From Perognathus longimembris pacificus (lineage: Eukaryota > Chordata > Mammalia > Rodentia > Heteromyidae): a DNA stretch of 64,000 nucleotides. Made by a program: the position numbers and the translations under genes. Shown in pieces: positions 51,343-61,740 of this stretch. The DNA lies in the NCBI RefSeq assembly GCF_023159225.1, contig NC_063167.1:19099360-19163359 (forward strand). The letters are read 5' to 3'. Every line of letters starts with the position of its first letter. The stretch's first letter is position 1. Below the pieces are notes generated by a model. That model ran no database searches, was not told where the DNA came from, and saw nothing but the letters and a program-made list of their open reading frames with translations.

Positions 51343-51850
51343 GGGCTGGGAATATGGCCTAGTGGCAAGAGTGCTTGCCTCCTACACATGAAGCTCTTGG
51401 TTCGATTCCCCAGCACCACATATACGGAAAACGGCCAGAAGGGGCGCTGTGGCTCAGGTGGCAGAGTGCTAGCCTTGAGCGGGAAGAAGCCAGGGATGGT
51501 GCTCAGGCCCTGAGTCCAAGGCCCAGGACTGGCCAAAAAATAAAAATAAACAGAAACAGAAACAGAGAATCTATGATTGCTAGTAAAGGCTATGTACAGA
51601 ATCTGACTTTCCCACTGTTTACTTGACCATTTCTTTTTTTTTTTCTCTTGCCAGTACCAGATCTTGAACTCAGGACCTTGTACCACTTCCTTGCTCATAT
51701 CTAGAGCTCTGCTGCTTGAGCCATATCTCCAACTCAACTTCTTGGAGTTAATTGAAGATGGAGTCTCATAGATTTTTCTGCATGGCATGTTTTGATCCTT
51801 TTAGTCTCCTGAATAACAGGGATTATAAGCATGATCCCCTAACACCCAGC
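51343..51850. mobile_element. IDL-Geo + (51,343-51,555), B1-dID - (51,640-51,850)
   Basis: The first is flanked by GAAACAGAGAA repeats. A 231-codon reverse frame crosses this region and is SINE plus unique DNA. Confidence 0.85.
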
Positions 51851-51989
51851 TACTTTACCATTTCTTTAACCAAATCTCCATCTTGTAATCAAAACAAATG
51901 GACTAATTTTTTATTAGGTTAGAACATAGCAAAACATTGATCATGTCATCATGCTCAATAAAGGATAGAGATGATAGTTTTTATTATTT

Positions 51990-53160
51990 ATGCTTTATTT
52001 GCAATGAGCCCAAGCCTCTCTCCACTAGCTCATTCCCATCTCTATCTGTCCCTTCATAACCAAAGTCCTTGAGTTGGCTGTCTACTCCTCCTGTTTCTGC
52101 TCTGTGCTTGCTCACTGTGGAAACACTGATATTCCAGTTCACTCTCACCACTCCTAATAAAATCTCTCAATGCAAGATCATGTGACAACCCTGTCCCCAT
52201 TTTCTGAAATCTCTCCCCTGGCCCTGAGGACTTGCCCTCCTGGCTGTTTGCTCTTCTCTGTTTCCAACAATTAACATTCTTGTGTTGGGACTATCTTTTT
52301 GCCCCTCAATTCACTTCTCTTTCTTTTTTCCCAGTCCTGGGTCTTAAACTCAGAGCTGAGCACTGTCCCTGGCTTCTTTTGCCCAAGGCGAGCACTCTAC
52401 CACTCTAGCCACAGCACCACTTCCGGCCTTTTCTGTTTATGTGGTGCTGAGGAATGGAACCCAGGGCTTCATGCATGCTAGGCAATCATTCTACTGCTAA
52501 GCCACATTCCCAGACCCTTGAATTAAAAAAAAAAATCAATATCACATTGGATGATTCTATTAATGTAAGTACAGTTATTTATGTATTTGTTTTTCCTACT
52601 TAACATATGCAGTCTAGGGCTGGGAATATGGCCTAGTGGTAGAGTGCTCGCCTCATATGCATGAAGCCCTGGGTTCGATTCCTCAGCACCACATATATAG
52701 AAAAAGCCGGAAGTGGTGCTGTGGCTCAAGTGGTAGAGTGCTAGCCTTGAGCAAAAAGAAGCCAGGGACAATGCTCAGGCCCTGAGTTCAAGCCCCAGGA
52801 CTGACAAAAAAAAAAAGCAAAAAAAATATGCAGTCTATTTTGTGTCAATTAAACTTGCATATTAATTATGCGCCAGTCTAAGCCTCTAGTGCAGATGGCT
52901 CAGACCACCTCCAGCCTACCCAGCTACCAACTGCTTATTTGACTCTTTTCCATAGGTATTCTAGATATTGATAATTCTAGATATTGTCTCAGCCTTCACA
53001 GATCATCTTCTTTCTCCTCCAAACCTAGTTTATCTTCAGGTCTATGAATGGCACCACACTCCACCCAGGTGTCAATGCAACCAATCACCCAAAAATCTCA
53101 GGCCATTGTATTTCTTTTACGTACTTCCTTCCTTCAATTCACCTTTGGGTGTGCAATAAG
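51990..53160. mobile_element. probable ancient mammalian interspersed repeat, interrupted by two IDL-Geo (52,323-52,517 -; 52,617-52,820 +)
   Basis: Pieces such as CCAAAGTCCTTGAGTTGGCTG, AACTGCTTATTTGACTC and AATGGCACCACACTCCACCC resemble an old repeat common in mammals. I cannot name the family. The second IDL-Geo is flanked by ATATGCAGTCTA. Confidence 0.45.
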
Positions 53161-53361
53161 AATGAAATGAGAGAACACATTCAAACTATTTAGAAGGTTC
53201 TGGTCCATGTCAACATCTCCAGAGAGTCATGTGGGCCCTCGTATGCCTGATGAAATGAATGGGTGATATAAGGATGGATTGTATTAGTGTTGATGAACAT
53301 AGGAAAAAGAGCCAATGAGAAGAGCTTTGAAAGAAAAGATACAGAAAAGAAGGTGGCATTT

Positions 53362-53972
53362 CACTGGACACTGATGGCTGATGCTTGTAATCCTAGCTAC
53401 TCAGGAGGCTGAGATCTGGAGATCATAGTTCAAAGCCAGCCTGGGAAAAATAAACTGTGAGTCTTTTATCTCCAATTAGCCAGCTAACAGCTGGAAGTGG
53501 AGCTGTGGCTCAAGTCAAAGAACATGTTCTTGCATTAAAAAGCTAAGGGTTATATTCTGGGCCTTGAGTTCAAGCCCCAGTGTTAGCTACTCAGGAGGCT
53601 GAGATCTGAGGATTGTGGTTCAAAGCCAGTTTATCTCCAAGTAGCTATGGAAATGGAGCTGTGACACAAATGCTAGAGCACTAATCTTGAGCAAAAAAAG
53701 CTCAAGGACAGGGCTGAGGATATAGCCTAGTGGCAAAAGCGCTTGCCTCGTATACATGAAGCCCTGGGTTCGATTCCCCAGCACCACATATACAGAAAAC
53801 GGCCAGAGGGGGCGCTGTAGCTCAAGTGGCAGAGTGCTAGCCTTGAGCAAAGAGAAGCCAGGGACAGTGCTCAGGCCCTGAGTCTAAGGCCCAGGATTGG
53901 CAAAAAAAAAAAAAAAGCCCAAGGACAGTGTCCAGTCCCTGAATTCAAGTCGAGAGTCACATGTGTGCATGT

Positions 53973-54005
<33 letters not shown>
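53362..54005 (+). mobile_element. B1-dID (53,362-53,582), then B1-dID with nested IDL-Geo (53,711-53,910), then (CA)n
   Basis: GCTCAAGGACAG and GCCCAAGGACAG flank the nested copy. The CA run is at 53,973-54,004. Confidence 0.88.
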
Positions 54006-54008
<3 letters not shown>

Positions 54009-54050
54009 TATTTAGAATTTAAGAATAAGTTTGGGGGAACTTAATCCAAG

Positions 54051-54268
54051 TCTTTTTTTTTTTTTTTTTTTTTTGGCAGTCCTGGGGCTTGGACTCAGGG
54101 CCTGAGCACTGTCCCTGACTTCTTTTTTGCTCAAGGCTAGCGCTCTGCCACTTGAGCCACAGTGCCACTTCTGGCCATTTTCTGTATATGTGGTGCTGGG
54201 GAATCGAACCCAGGGCTTCATGTATACGAGGCAAACACCCTTGCCACTAGGCCATATCCCCAGCCCCT
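54051..54268 (-). mobile_element. IDL-Geo SINE
   Basis: A well-preserved copy between AATCCAAGTCTTTTTT and AATCTAGGTCTTTT, a diverged duplication. Confidence 0.88.
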
Positions 54269-54274
54269 TCTTTT

Positions 54275-54800
54275 TTTTTTTTAATCTAGGTCTTTTAGGG
54301 GGAAAATCACCATATCTTGATTACTTCATCGTATCACAAAAGATTCTTCCTATATTTCATCTGCATTGCAAAGTTTAGGGTTGGTAAAAGGTTCAATCAA
54401 TGCTAGGATGACATGAGTGTAAGAATTGGTAAGGTCTGTGGGCATGTTCCTAATTAATTTGAAGGACATAGTGGCATGTTCCTAATTAATGTGAAGAACG
54501 TGAAATGCACACCACCCAAACCCAGCTGAAATCTGATTCCTTAATATGTATCTCCATATCCATGTGGAAAGGAGAGAAAGTGGGAGCTGTTATTGAAACA
54601 TGATATTTATGATTCAGATTTTGGTCAGGGAATCTATAGCTCATCTGAACAAGCTGCTGAATGTGATACTAGGAGACTCTCCATATTTGGTAAAAACTAG
54701 AACAAATTTTGATACAATTATGGCAGAACATTCATACAAAATGTAAATATTGACACACAATGCAATCACAGATTGTTTAAGGAATGAAAGACAAAACTAA
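54275..54800. other. unique intergenic sequence with a short local duplication
   Basis: GGCATGTTCCTAATTAAT occurs at 54,442-54,459 and again about 30 bp later. Otherwise nothing recognised. Confidence 0.55.
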
Positions 54801-54809
54801 TTTAAAGCC

Positions 54810-55750
54810 AGGAGCCTGTGGTCACATCTGTAACCTAGCTACTCAGGAGAATGAGATCTGGAGGATTGAGATTTCAAAGCAGCCGAGGGAAAAAAGTCTG
54901 AGAGACTCCATGTCAAATGAAACAGCAAAATGCTGGACTGGAGACTTGACTCAAGTGGTAGGTAGAGTACCAGCCATGAGCAAGAAGGCTGAGCTAGAGC
55001 TGGAGGACCTAAATTCAGAATCTGGTACTGACACAAACAAACAGGCTCTCACCTGTAATCCTAGCTTCTCAGGAGGCTGAGACCTGAGGATCAGTGTTCA
55101 AAGTCAGCTGGGCCAGGAAAGCTCAGAACATTTTTATCTCTGATTAACCACCAAAAGCCAGAAGGGGAGCTGTCACTCAAGTTGTATAGTGCCAGCTTTG
55201 AGTTAAAACTAAGAAATAGCACCCACATCCTAAGTTCAGAGCCCAAGTACAATACACACACACACACACACTTTATTATGTATATAATTCAATATATATA
55301 TTTTTTTTATTTATTTATTTATTTATTGGCCAGTCCTGGGCATTGGACTCAGGGCCTGAGCACTGTCCCTGGCTTCTTTTTTGCTCAAGGCTAGCACTCT
55401 GCCACTTGAGCCACAGTGCCACTTCTGGCCATTTTCTATATATGTGGTGCTTGGGAATTGTGTATATGAGGCAAGCACTCTACCACTAGGCCATATTCCC
55501 AGCCCTAGACATATATTTTTTTTAAAGGTTTATAACTGGGTGCCAGTAGTGTAATTCTAGCTACTCAAGAGACTGAGATCTGAGGGGTGTGATTCAAAGC
55601 CAGCTGAGGCAGGAAAGTCCTTGAGTCTTACCTTTAAGCACCAAAAATCTGAAGGTGTAGTTGTGGCACAGTGGAAAGTACTAGCCTTGAGCGAGAAAGC
55701 TCAGAGACAATGCCTAGTCCCTGAGTTCAAACCCCAGGACCAATATAAAA
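54810..55750. mobile_element. B1-dID + (54,810-55,048; 55,049-55,250), IDL-Geo - (55,300-55,506), B1-dID + (55,530-55,750)
   Basis: The IDL-Geo has lost about 20 bases of its ID half (CTTGGGAATTGTGTATATGAGG). A (CA)n joins the second and third elements. Confidence 0.8.
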
Positions 55751-56176
55751 TATAAACAAATAAAATAAATATTTATAATACAGGAGCAAGCATAGTGATG
55801 CATGCCTCTAATCCCTATACTTAGAAAACTGAGGGAGGAGAAACTGGAGTCCAAGAGCAGTGGGCTGTAATATGGAGGTCAGATCTGGCCAGCGCTATCA
55901 TTGGCTGTTGAGGGGTGTCAGATTGACTCCATCTCAGCTTAAAGAGAGCAGAAGCTGACTCCATCTTCGCTAAGATCTCCCCCACCCTACCCAGGGAAGT
56001 TCTCCTTCACTGCGAAAAGATTGTATAAACTGCTTGACCACCAGAGTAGTGGAACATTCAAGATTAAACCTGTGCCCTCTCATGAGTAGGTGTAGCTGCC
56101 TGCATCATGTGAGCCCCACCAAATTCGTGTTCCAAGTCTAACTAAAATGATAGGTTGGTTCAAACAGTTGCTATGA

Positions 56177-56398
56177 GGGCTGGGAATATGGCCTAGTGGC
56201 AAGAGTGCTTGCCCCGTATACATGAAGCCCCAAGTTCGATTCCTCAGCATCACATATATAGAAAAAGCCAGAAGTGGCACTGTGGCTCAAGTGGTAGAAT
56301 GCTTGCCTTGAGCAAAAGGAAGCCAGGAACAGTGCCCAGGCCCTGAGTTCAAGCCCCTGGACTGGCCAAAATAAATAAATAAATAAATAAAATATATG
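56177..56398 (+). mobile_element. IDL-Geo SINE inside the solo LTR
   Basis: It is flanked by GTTGCTATGAG on the left and GTTACTATGAG on the right. The tail is (AAAT)n. It inserted after the LTR. Confidence 0.9.
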
Positions 56399-56540
56399 GA
56401 AAAAAAACCAAACCCAGTTACTATGAGGCAGACTAACTCCATCATTGGCCACCTGCATGTGACCTGGCATGCTCTGTGTTGTAGCCTCATTGGCCACCTG
56501 CCTGTGGCACGTTTGACTATGTGGTATTTGCCTTTATTTA

Positions 56541-56744
56541 TTTTTTGGTTTTTTGGCCAGTCCTGGGGCTTGGACTCAGGGCCTGAGCACTGTCCCTGGC
56601 TTCTTCTTGCTCAAGGCTAGCACTCTGTCACTTGAGCCACAGCACCACTCCTGGTCGTTTTCTGTATATGTGGTGCTGGGGAATCTAACCCAGGGCCTCA
56701 TGTATACGAGGCAAGCACTGTTGCCACTAGGCCATATCCCCAGC
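56541..56744 (-). mobile_element. IDL-Geo SINE inside the solo LTR, reverse orientation
   Basis: It is flanked by two copies of TGGTATTTGCCTTTAT. The right copy contains the LTR TATA region, so the insertion separates upstream LTR elements from the core promoter. Confidence 0.92.
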
Positions 56745-57054
56745 CCCTGGTATTTGCCTTTATAACCTGACCCCAAGCGTGGCCCGGGGTGTGCAGTTCC
56801 AGCTCCCCAGTCTGGGCTGCCGCTGGCCGGCCTGCTTTTCCAGTCACGGTTCCAGCTCCCGAGTCTGGGCCGTGACCCTGGCCAGTCAGTATACTTTTTA
56901 CTTCGCCAATAAATCCATCTTTTTACTTGAGACTGTTTCTGAGTGGTGGACTCTTGGAGGGATGGGGGATTTTCCCCCCCACCCCCCATCGGACCCCATT
57001 ACAGGGCTATCTATTGAAATCTTATCTCAGAAGAAAGGAAATCTCAGTGTAATT

Positions 57055-57440
57055 GTGTGTGTGTGCGTGTGTGTGTGTGTATGTGTGTGTGTGTGTAGAG
57101 GAGGGGGTGATTAGCCTCATTGGGTACCAGGACCATGAATATACTTTATAAAAGTTCTACCAGGGACTGGGAATATGGCCTAGTGGCAAGAGTGCTTGCC
57201 TCATATACATGAAGTCCTGGTTTCGATTCTCCAGCACCACATATATAGAAAAGGCCAGGAGTAGTGCTGTGGCTCAAGTGGCAGAGTGCTAGCCTTGAGT
57301 AAAAAGAAGCCAGGGACAGTGGTCAGGCTCTGAGTTCAAGCCCCAGGACTGGCAAATAAATAAATAAATAAATACATACATACATACATACATACATACA
57401 TACATACATACATACATACATAAATAAATAAATAAATGGT
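57055..57440 (+). mobile_element. (TG)n (57,055-57,097), IDL-Geo (57,165-57,360), (AAAT)n(CATA)n (57,353-57,440)
   Basis: The A-rich SINE tail has expanded to AAAT, then CATA, then AAAT again. Confidence 0.9.
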
Positions 57441-57532
57441 CTACCAAACTGAGCTCTGTGTCCAGTTCTCCATAATTGCTTTTCATTTGTTAAGCAAAAA
57501 GGACAGGGAGCCATTATTTGGGACTGACCTCC

Positions 57533-57850
57533 TGTGCTAGGCCTCAGCAGACCAGACCAAAGCAAAATGGAGTTACTCATATGAAAAAACACAAACTCAA
57601 ACTGAAATTTTAAGGAAGCAGACAGATCCCAAAATGAAGCAGTTGTTCCAGAAAACAGGAGATTCCAGTCCTCCTGAGTCAGGGTAATAAGGAAGTCCCT
57701 AGGGCTATAACCCTTACCAAAAATGGTCATCTATATATTAACTCACTAGCTCTTTTCTTCTGTTGTTCTGGTTCCATCTTCCTACGTGGCTAAATAAAAG
57801 CCAACCCAGACAATAACAAAAATCTGTAATAATTTTACCATTTGACAAAA
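57533..57850. mobile_element. possible old LTR remnant
   Basis: The stretch starts TGTGCTAGGCCTCAGCAGACC and contains CAAAATGGAGTTACTCATATG and an AATAAAAGCC (57,793-57,802), all in LTR-like order. No terminal repeat or target duplication was found. A pyrimidine-rich unique stretch follows to 58,200. Confidence 0.35.
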
Positions 57851-58220
57851 GCAGAGAAGCTCTGCCAACACTCCCTGAGTGGCTTCCCAGGGGTAAGAAA
57901 TCTCAGCTAGGGCTTAACTTTCCTTTGTACCCTAGCCTCAATCCCTGCCTCCCTTCTCCCCTATCCCTAGCTCCTCCAGGGTCTCAGATTCTATTGAGCT
58001 CTCCCAAGGTCACCAAGGTCCAGATCCTGTTTCCTAATCTGCACAGTCATCTTTCCTCCCACAGGATATACCCTTCCTCATTCACAAACCTTTGTAACAC
58101 ATCCCATGCACTAGTCCTGCTAGGCCTCTGTCCTCCTTACTGGCTTTGCCCCACAAGCCCCCCCACACCAAGTTTAGGAGATACTTAGATACCCTCCAAG
58201 GGTCAAAATTTCCTCAAACT

Positions 58221-58430
58221 GGGGCTGGGAATATGGCCTAGTGGTAGAGTGCTTGCCTCGTATACATGAAGCTCTGGGTTCGATTCCTCAGCACCACATA
58301 TACAGATAAAAGCCAGAAGTGGTGCTGTGGCTCAAGTGGTAGAATGCTAGCCTTGAGCAAAAAGAAGCCAGAGATAGTGCTCAGGCCCTGAGTCTATGCC
58401 CCAGGACTGGCAACAAAAACAAAACAAATA
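58221..58430 (+). mobile_element. IDL-Geo SINE
   Basis: Flanked by TTTCCTCAAACTGG on both sides. Confidence 0.92.
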
Positions 58431-58437
58431 AAATTTC

Positions 58438-58875
58438 CTCAAACTGGACATCAATGGCTCACTCTTTAATCCTAGCTTCTCAGGAGGCTGAGATCTGAGG
58501 ACCGAGGTTCAAAGCTAGCCCGACACTCTTATTTCCAATTAATTACCAGAAAACTGGAAGTGGCACTGTAACTCCAAGTGGTAGATGTTAGGTTTTGTAA
58601 AGTCAGTGAAGGAGAATGCCACGCAGTATTCAGGCAGGAGAGAAAGTTAATTCTGCTGACCTGCTAGGTCAGGGATGGGAAGGTGTGGCCAGGTGGATTA
58701 GGATGTGAGCTCAGGGAAGGGGGAGGTAACTGCCTCTGGGTATATGGGTTACCCAGGTAACTGGGTGGAGACTTAACCAGGTGGGGGGCATCTGCATGGA
58801 ACCCTGGGGAGAGGACCTTACAGTAGAGAAAAAGCCCAGGGACAGGACAGGCCCTGAGTTCAAGCCCTACTACAA
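58438..58875 (+). mobile_element. B1-dID SINE hosting the 237 bp element
   Basis: The 5' half is 58,440-58,585 and the 3' remnant 58,823-58,870. The 3' remnant lacks part of the usual CACTAGCCTTGAGC segment. It is followed by a GAAA/GGGA tract to about 58,925. Confidence 0.8.
58586..58822. mobile_element. 237 bp LTR-like element with GTAGA target duplication
   Basis: The element starts TGTTAGGTTT and ends GGACCTTACA (imperfect inverted ends, TG...CA). GTAGA occurs directly on both sides (58,581-58,585 and 58,823-58,827), and the flanks are the two halves of a B1-dID SINE. It has no open frame and no AATAAA. It holds a TGACCTGCTAGGTCA near-palindrome. A 5-base duplication is what class III (ERVL/MaLR) LTRs make. 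I do not recognise the family. Confidence 0.7.
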
Positions 58876-59104
58876 AAAGAAAGAAGGAAAGAAGGGAGGG
58901 AGGGAGGGAGGGAAGGAAAAAGAAAAAAGGAAAAAATTATACAGCTAGAGTAGTTCAGTGGCAGAGCAGATGTTTAGCATATATAAGTACTGCAAAGAAA
59001 AATTAGCTGGAGGTACAGCTCAAGTGGCAGAATGCCAGTGAAGAAAGCTCAAGGTCTTGAGTTCAAATCCTAGTGCTGAAAGGGGAAAAAAAGAAAACTG
59101 AGTT

Positions 59105-59324
59105 TTGTTTTTCTTTTCTTTTCTTTTCTTTTTCCCAGTCCTGGGACTTGGACTCAGGGCCTGAGCACTGTCCCTGGCTTCTTTGTGCTCAAGGCTAGCA
59201 CTCTGCCACTTGAGCCACAGCACCACTTCTGGCCTTTTCTAGATATGTGGTGCTGAGAAATCGAACCCACATTTTCATGTATGCGAGGCAAGCACCCTTG
59301 CCACTGGGCCATATTCCCAGCCCC
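59105..59324 (-). mobile_element. IDL-Geo SINE
   Basis: Flanked by CTGAGTTTTGTTTTTC repeats. The tail is TTTTC repeated. Confidence 0.92.
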
Positions 59325-59329
59325 TGAGT

Positions 59330-59878
59330 TTTGTTTTTCATCTTTCAAATAAAAATGCTGTTCTGCTACATTTCCTTCTATCTCCCCTCTTTTCTACCCC
59401 TTTCTTTCTACATTCTTCCCGTTCATTGGCTCTCCCTTTCCTCCTGGGAAGCAGTGGGGGAGCAGTGGGGAGGGGGAGACGGGGACCAGAGCCTCCATGG
59501 CACAAGTGTGCTAAGCCAATTCATTGTCCCTGAAATGGATTTACTTTAAAAGGCCAGAAAGAATGGGCAAGCCTCTGTGCCTGTGTCTTTTCTCTGAGTC
59601 AAGGAGACTGCTCCAGGCCCAGGTGGAATCTCTGGTTAATGCAATATTCATGAAGGCCTTCCCAGAGCAGCAGGACAACTTGAAGGGGCCAGCCCTGTCC
59701 TCCGCTCCAGCCGCCCCTAGGAATCAGTCTGTCCCTGAGCACTATTCCTGACTCTACCCTCTCCACGCTACAAGATGAAGAAAATGAGGGAGTCAAAAAG
59801 GGTCCACAGTGAGACATGAGTCTTTCCCACAAATATCACTGGTGTTCAAGATCTCGAGAGCAAACAAGAACTATTTGT
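59330..59878. other. unique intergenic sequence
   Basis: Moderately GC-rich, no supported exon. Confidence 0.5.
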
Positions 59879-59879
59879 A

Positions 59880-60324
59880 AACCATGTACCAGTAGCTCAC
59901 ACCTGTAATCCTGTCTACCTGGGAGGCTGAGATCTGAAAATTGAGATTTGAAGCCAGTCTGTGCAGGAAGAGACAAACATGGGACTCTTTTTTTTTTCAT
60001 TGCCAGTCCTGGGGCTTGAACCCAGAGCCTGAACTGTTCCTGGCTTCATTTTGCTCAAGGCCAGCACTCTACCATTTGAGCCACAGGGCTTCTTCTTGCT
60101 TTTTCTATAGATGTGGTGCTGACGAATCAAACCCAGGGTCTCATACATGCTAGGCAAGCCCTCTACCACTAGGCCACATTCCCAGCCCCAAACATGTGAG
60201 TCTTATCTCCAATTAACCATGAAAAAAGCTAGAAGTGGAGCTGTGGTTCAAGTGGTAGAATGCCAACCTTGAGTGAAAAAGCAAAGGGACAGCACCCAAG
60301 CTCTGAGTTCAAGTCACAGTACTG

Positions 60325-60366
<42 letters not shown>
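59880..60366. mobile_element. B1-dID + with nested reverse IDL-Geo (59,991-60,189), ending in (CA)n (60,327-60,366)
   Basis: AAACATGGGACTCTT and AAACATGTGAGTCTT flank the nested copy. The host tail runs into 20 CA units. Confidence 0.9.
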
Positions 60367-60369
<3 letters not shown>

Positions 60370-60424
60370 TTGGCAAAAGGGTGGGAAGTAACTTTTCATT
60401 TGTCATTTCAAAGGTGCTGACTGG

Positions 60425-61060
60425 GGCTGAGGGTGTGGATCAAGTGGTAAGAGGACCTGCCCAGCAAGAACAAGGTCCTGAGTTCAAATTCCATACTATG
60501 GAAAGAAAGGTCAGAATATATGTGCTAGTCAGCACCTTTGGTAGTATTGGGATTTGAACTCAAGCCTCATGCTTGCTGGGCAAGAGCTCTAACACAGGAG
60601 GCAAAAGCCAGAATATGTATGTATTGCTTTCCAGGTTATCTTTGGGGTATCCATTTTGGTTTTATGGTTTCTTAGTCTTTTCTTCCAGGTTGAAACCTTT
60701 CCCCCAGTGCACACATATGCACACACATCTCTGAGGTACTAAATCATTACCTGAATGGATTAGTGGGAAGAAAGGGAGAGGCTGGAAGGAGAGGGAAGGA
60801 GAGGATAAGGCCTCTACCCCACCCTGGAGAAGGAGCCAGGTCTGCAGGGAAGCAAAAGCTCCAAGGTAAGAATGAGAGCCAGCCTGGCACCAGAGGCTCA
60901 AGTCTGTAATCCTAGCCACCCAGGAAAATGGGAGGCAGTCCTGGGCCCAGGGCCCTACGCATGGCTAACCCTGACCTAGCTTCATCTCAACTAGTAGAGT
61001 TGTCTCTTTGTTTCTTTGACTCAGTTGTTATTTTACATTCATAATTCATTCATTGACATA
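60425..61060. other. ID relic (60,425-60,500) and unique sequence
   Basis: A short B1 fragment lies at 60,880-60,930. Nothing else recognised. Confidence 0.5.
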
Positions 61061-61061
61061 T

Positions 61062-61312
61062 GTCTGTCTGTCTGTCTACCTATCTACCTACCTACCTACC
61101 TGCCTACCTATCTATCTTTTTTTTTTTTTTTTTTTTTTTGCCAGTCCTGGGCCTTGGACTCAGGGCCTGAGCACTGTCCCTGGCTTCTTTTTGCTCAAGG
61201 CTAGCACTCTGCCACTTGAGTCACAGCACCACTTCTGGCCATTTTCTGTATATGTGGTGCTGGGAAATCGAACCCAGGGCTTCCCCAGCCCCTCTACCTA
61301 TCTATCTATCTG
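61062..61312 (-). mobile_element. IDL-Geo (61,117-61,296) between (CTGT)n/(TACC)n and (CTAT)n repeats
   Basis: The copy lacks about 40 bases between CAGGGCTT and CCCCAGCCCC. Flanking CTACCTATCTATC matches both sides, so it inserted in the tetranucleotide tract. Confidence 0.85.
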
Positions 61313-61410
61313 AACTGTGGATGGAACCCAGGACCTCACACATGTTAGCAAGCATTATATTACTGAGCTACATCCTCTCAGTATTCCCAAAAAGATTGTT
61401 ATGTGTGCTT

Positions 61411-61431
61411 TCTCTCTCTCTGTGTGTGTGT

Positions 61432-61482
<51 letters not shown>
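61411..61482 (+). repeat. (TC)n(TG)n microsatellite
   Basis: A short TC run passes into about 28 TG units with single TA interruptions. Confidence 0.95.
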
Positions 61483-61485
<3 letters not shown>

Positions 61486-61555
61486 CTGTACTGGGGCTTG
61501 AACTCAGAGCCTGGGCGCTGTTCCTGCCTGACCTTTTTCACAAAAGACTGGCATT

Positions 61556-61740
61556 CTGGGTTGGGAATATGGCCTAGTGGCAAGAGTGCTTACCTCACAT
61601 ACATGAAGCCCTGGGTTCAATTCCCCAGCACCACATATACAGAAAATGGCCAGAAGTGGTGCTGTGGCTCAAGTGGCAGAGTGCTAGCCTTGAGCAAAAA
61701 CAAGACAAGACAGTGCTCAGGCCCTGAGTCCAAGGTCCAG
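61556..61740 (+). mobile_element. IDL-Geo SINE, 3' end cut off by the provirus
   Basis: An otherwise typical copy stops at ...GAGTCCAAGGTCCAG exactly where the LTR begins. Its last dozen bases and A-tail should lie beyond the 3' LTR, outside the window. CCAG is the expected 4-base target duplication. Confidence 0.88.

Larger units (their letters stand above)
55866..57003 (+). mobile_element. solo LTR with perfect TGTAAT/ATTACA ends, interrupted by two SINEs
   Basis: The element begins TGTAAT and ends ATTACA, a perfect 6-base inverted repeat, and is flanked by GGGC at 55,862-55,865 and 57,004-57,007. The flanks join into a continuous B1-like SINE, which confirms both ends. A TATA-like TTTATAACC is at 56,758-56,766 and AATAAA at 56,908-56,913. 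The R/U5 region contains a duplicated block (GTTCCAGCTCCC, two copies near 56,800 and 56,850), and the U3 contains repeated CATTGGCCACCTGC. Without the two SINEs it is roughly 700 bp. The 4-base duplication and LTR layout suggest a class I retrovirus. Confidence 0.88.
55765..57055 (+). mobile_element. B1-like SINE hosting the solo LTR
   Basis: The left part (55,770-55,865) reads GCATGCCTCTAATCCC and on to GAGCAGTGGGC. The right part (57,008 onward) continues TATCTATTGAAATC and then TTATCTCA. Together they make a B1-type monomer split by the LTR. Confidence 0.75.

Noticed and set aside
51093..51788. 231-codon minus-strand frame, the longest in the window
   Set aside because: Made of a B1-dID, an IDL-Geo and unique DNA. 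No family resemblance outside the SINE phrases.
38961..61740. search for the upstream neighbour of PUM1 (NKAIN1 in human)
   Set aside because: No exon-like block with NKAIN-type coding sequence was seen. In human that gene lies much further upstream.
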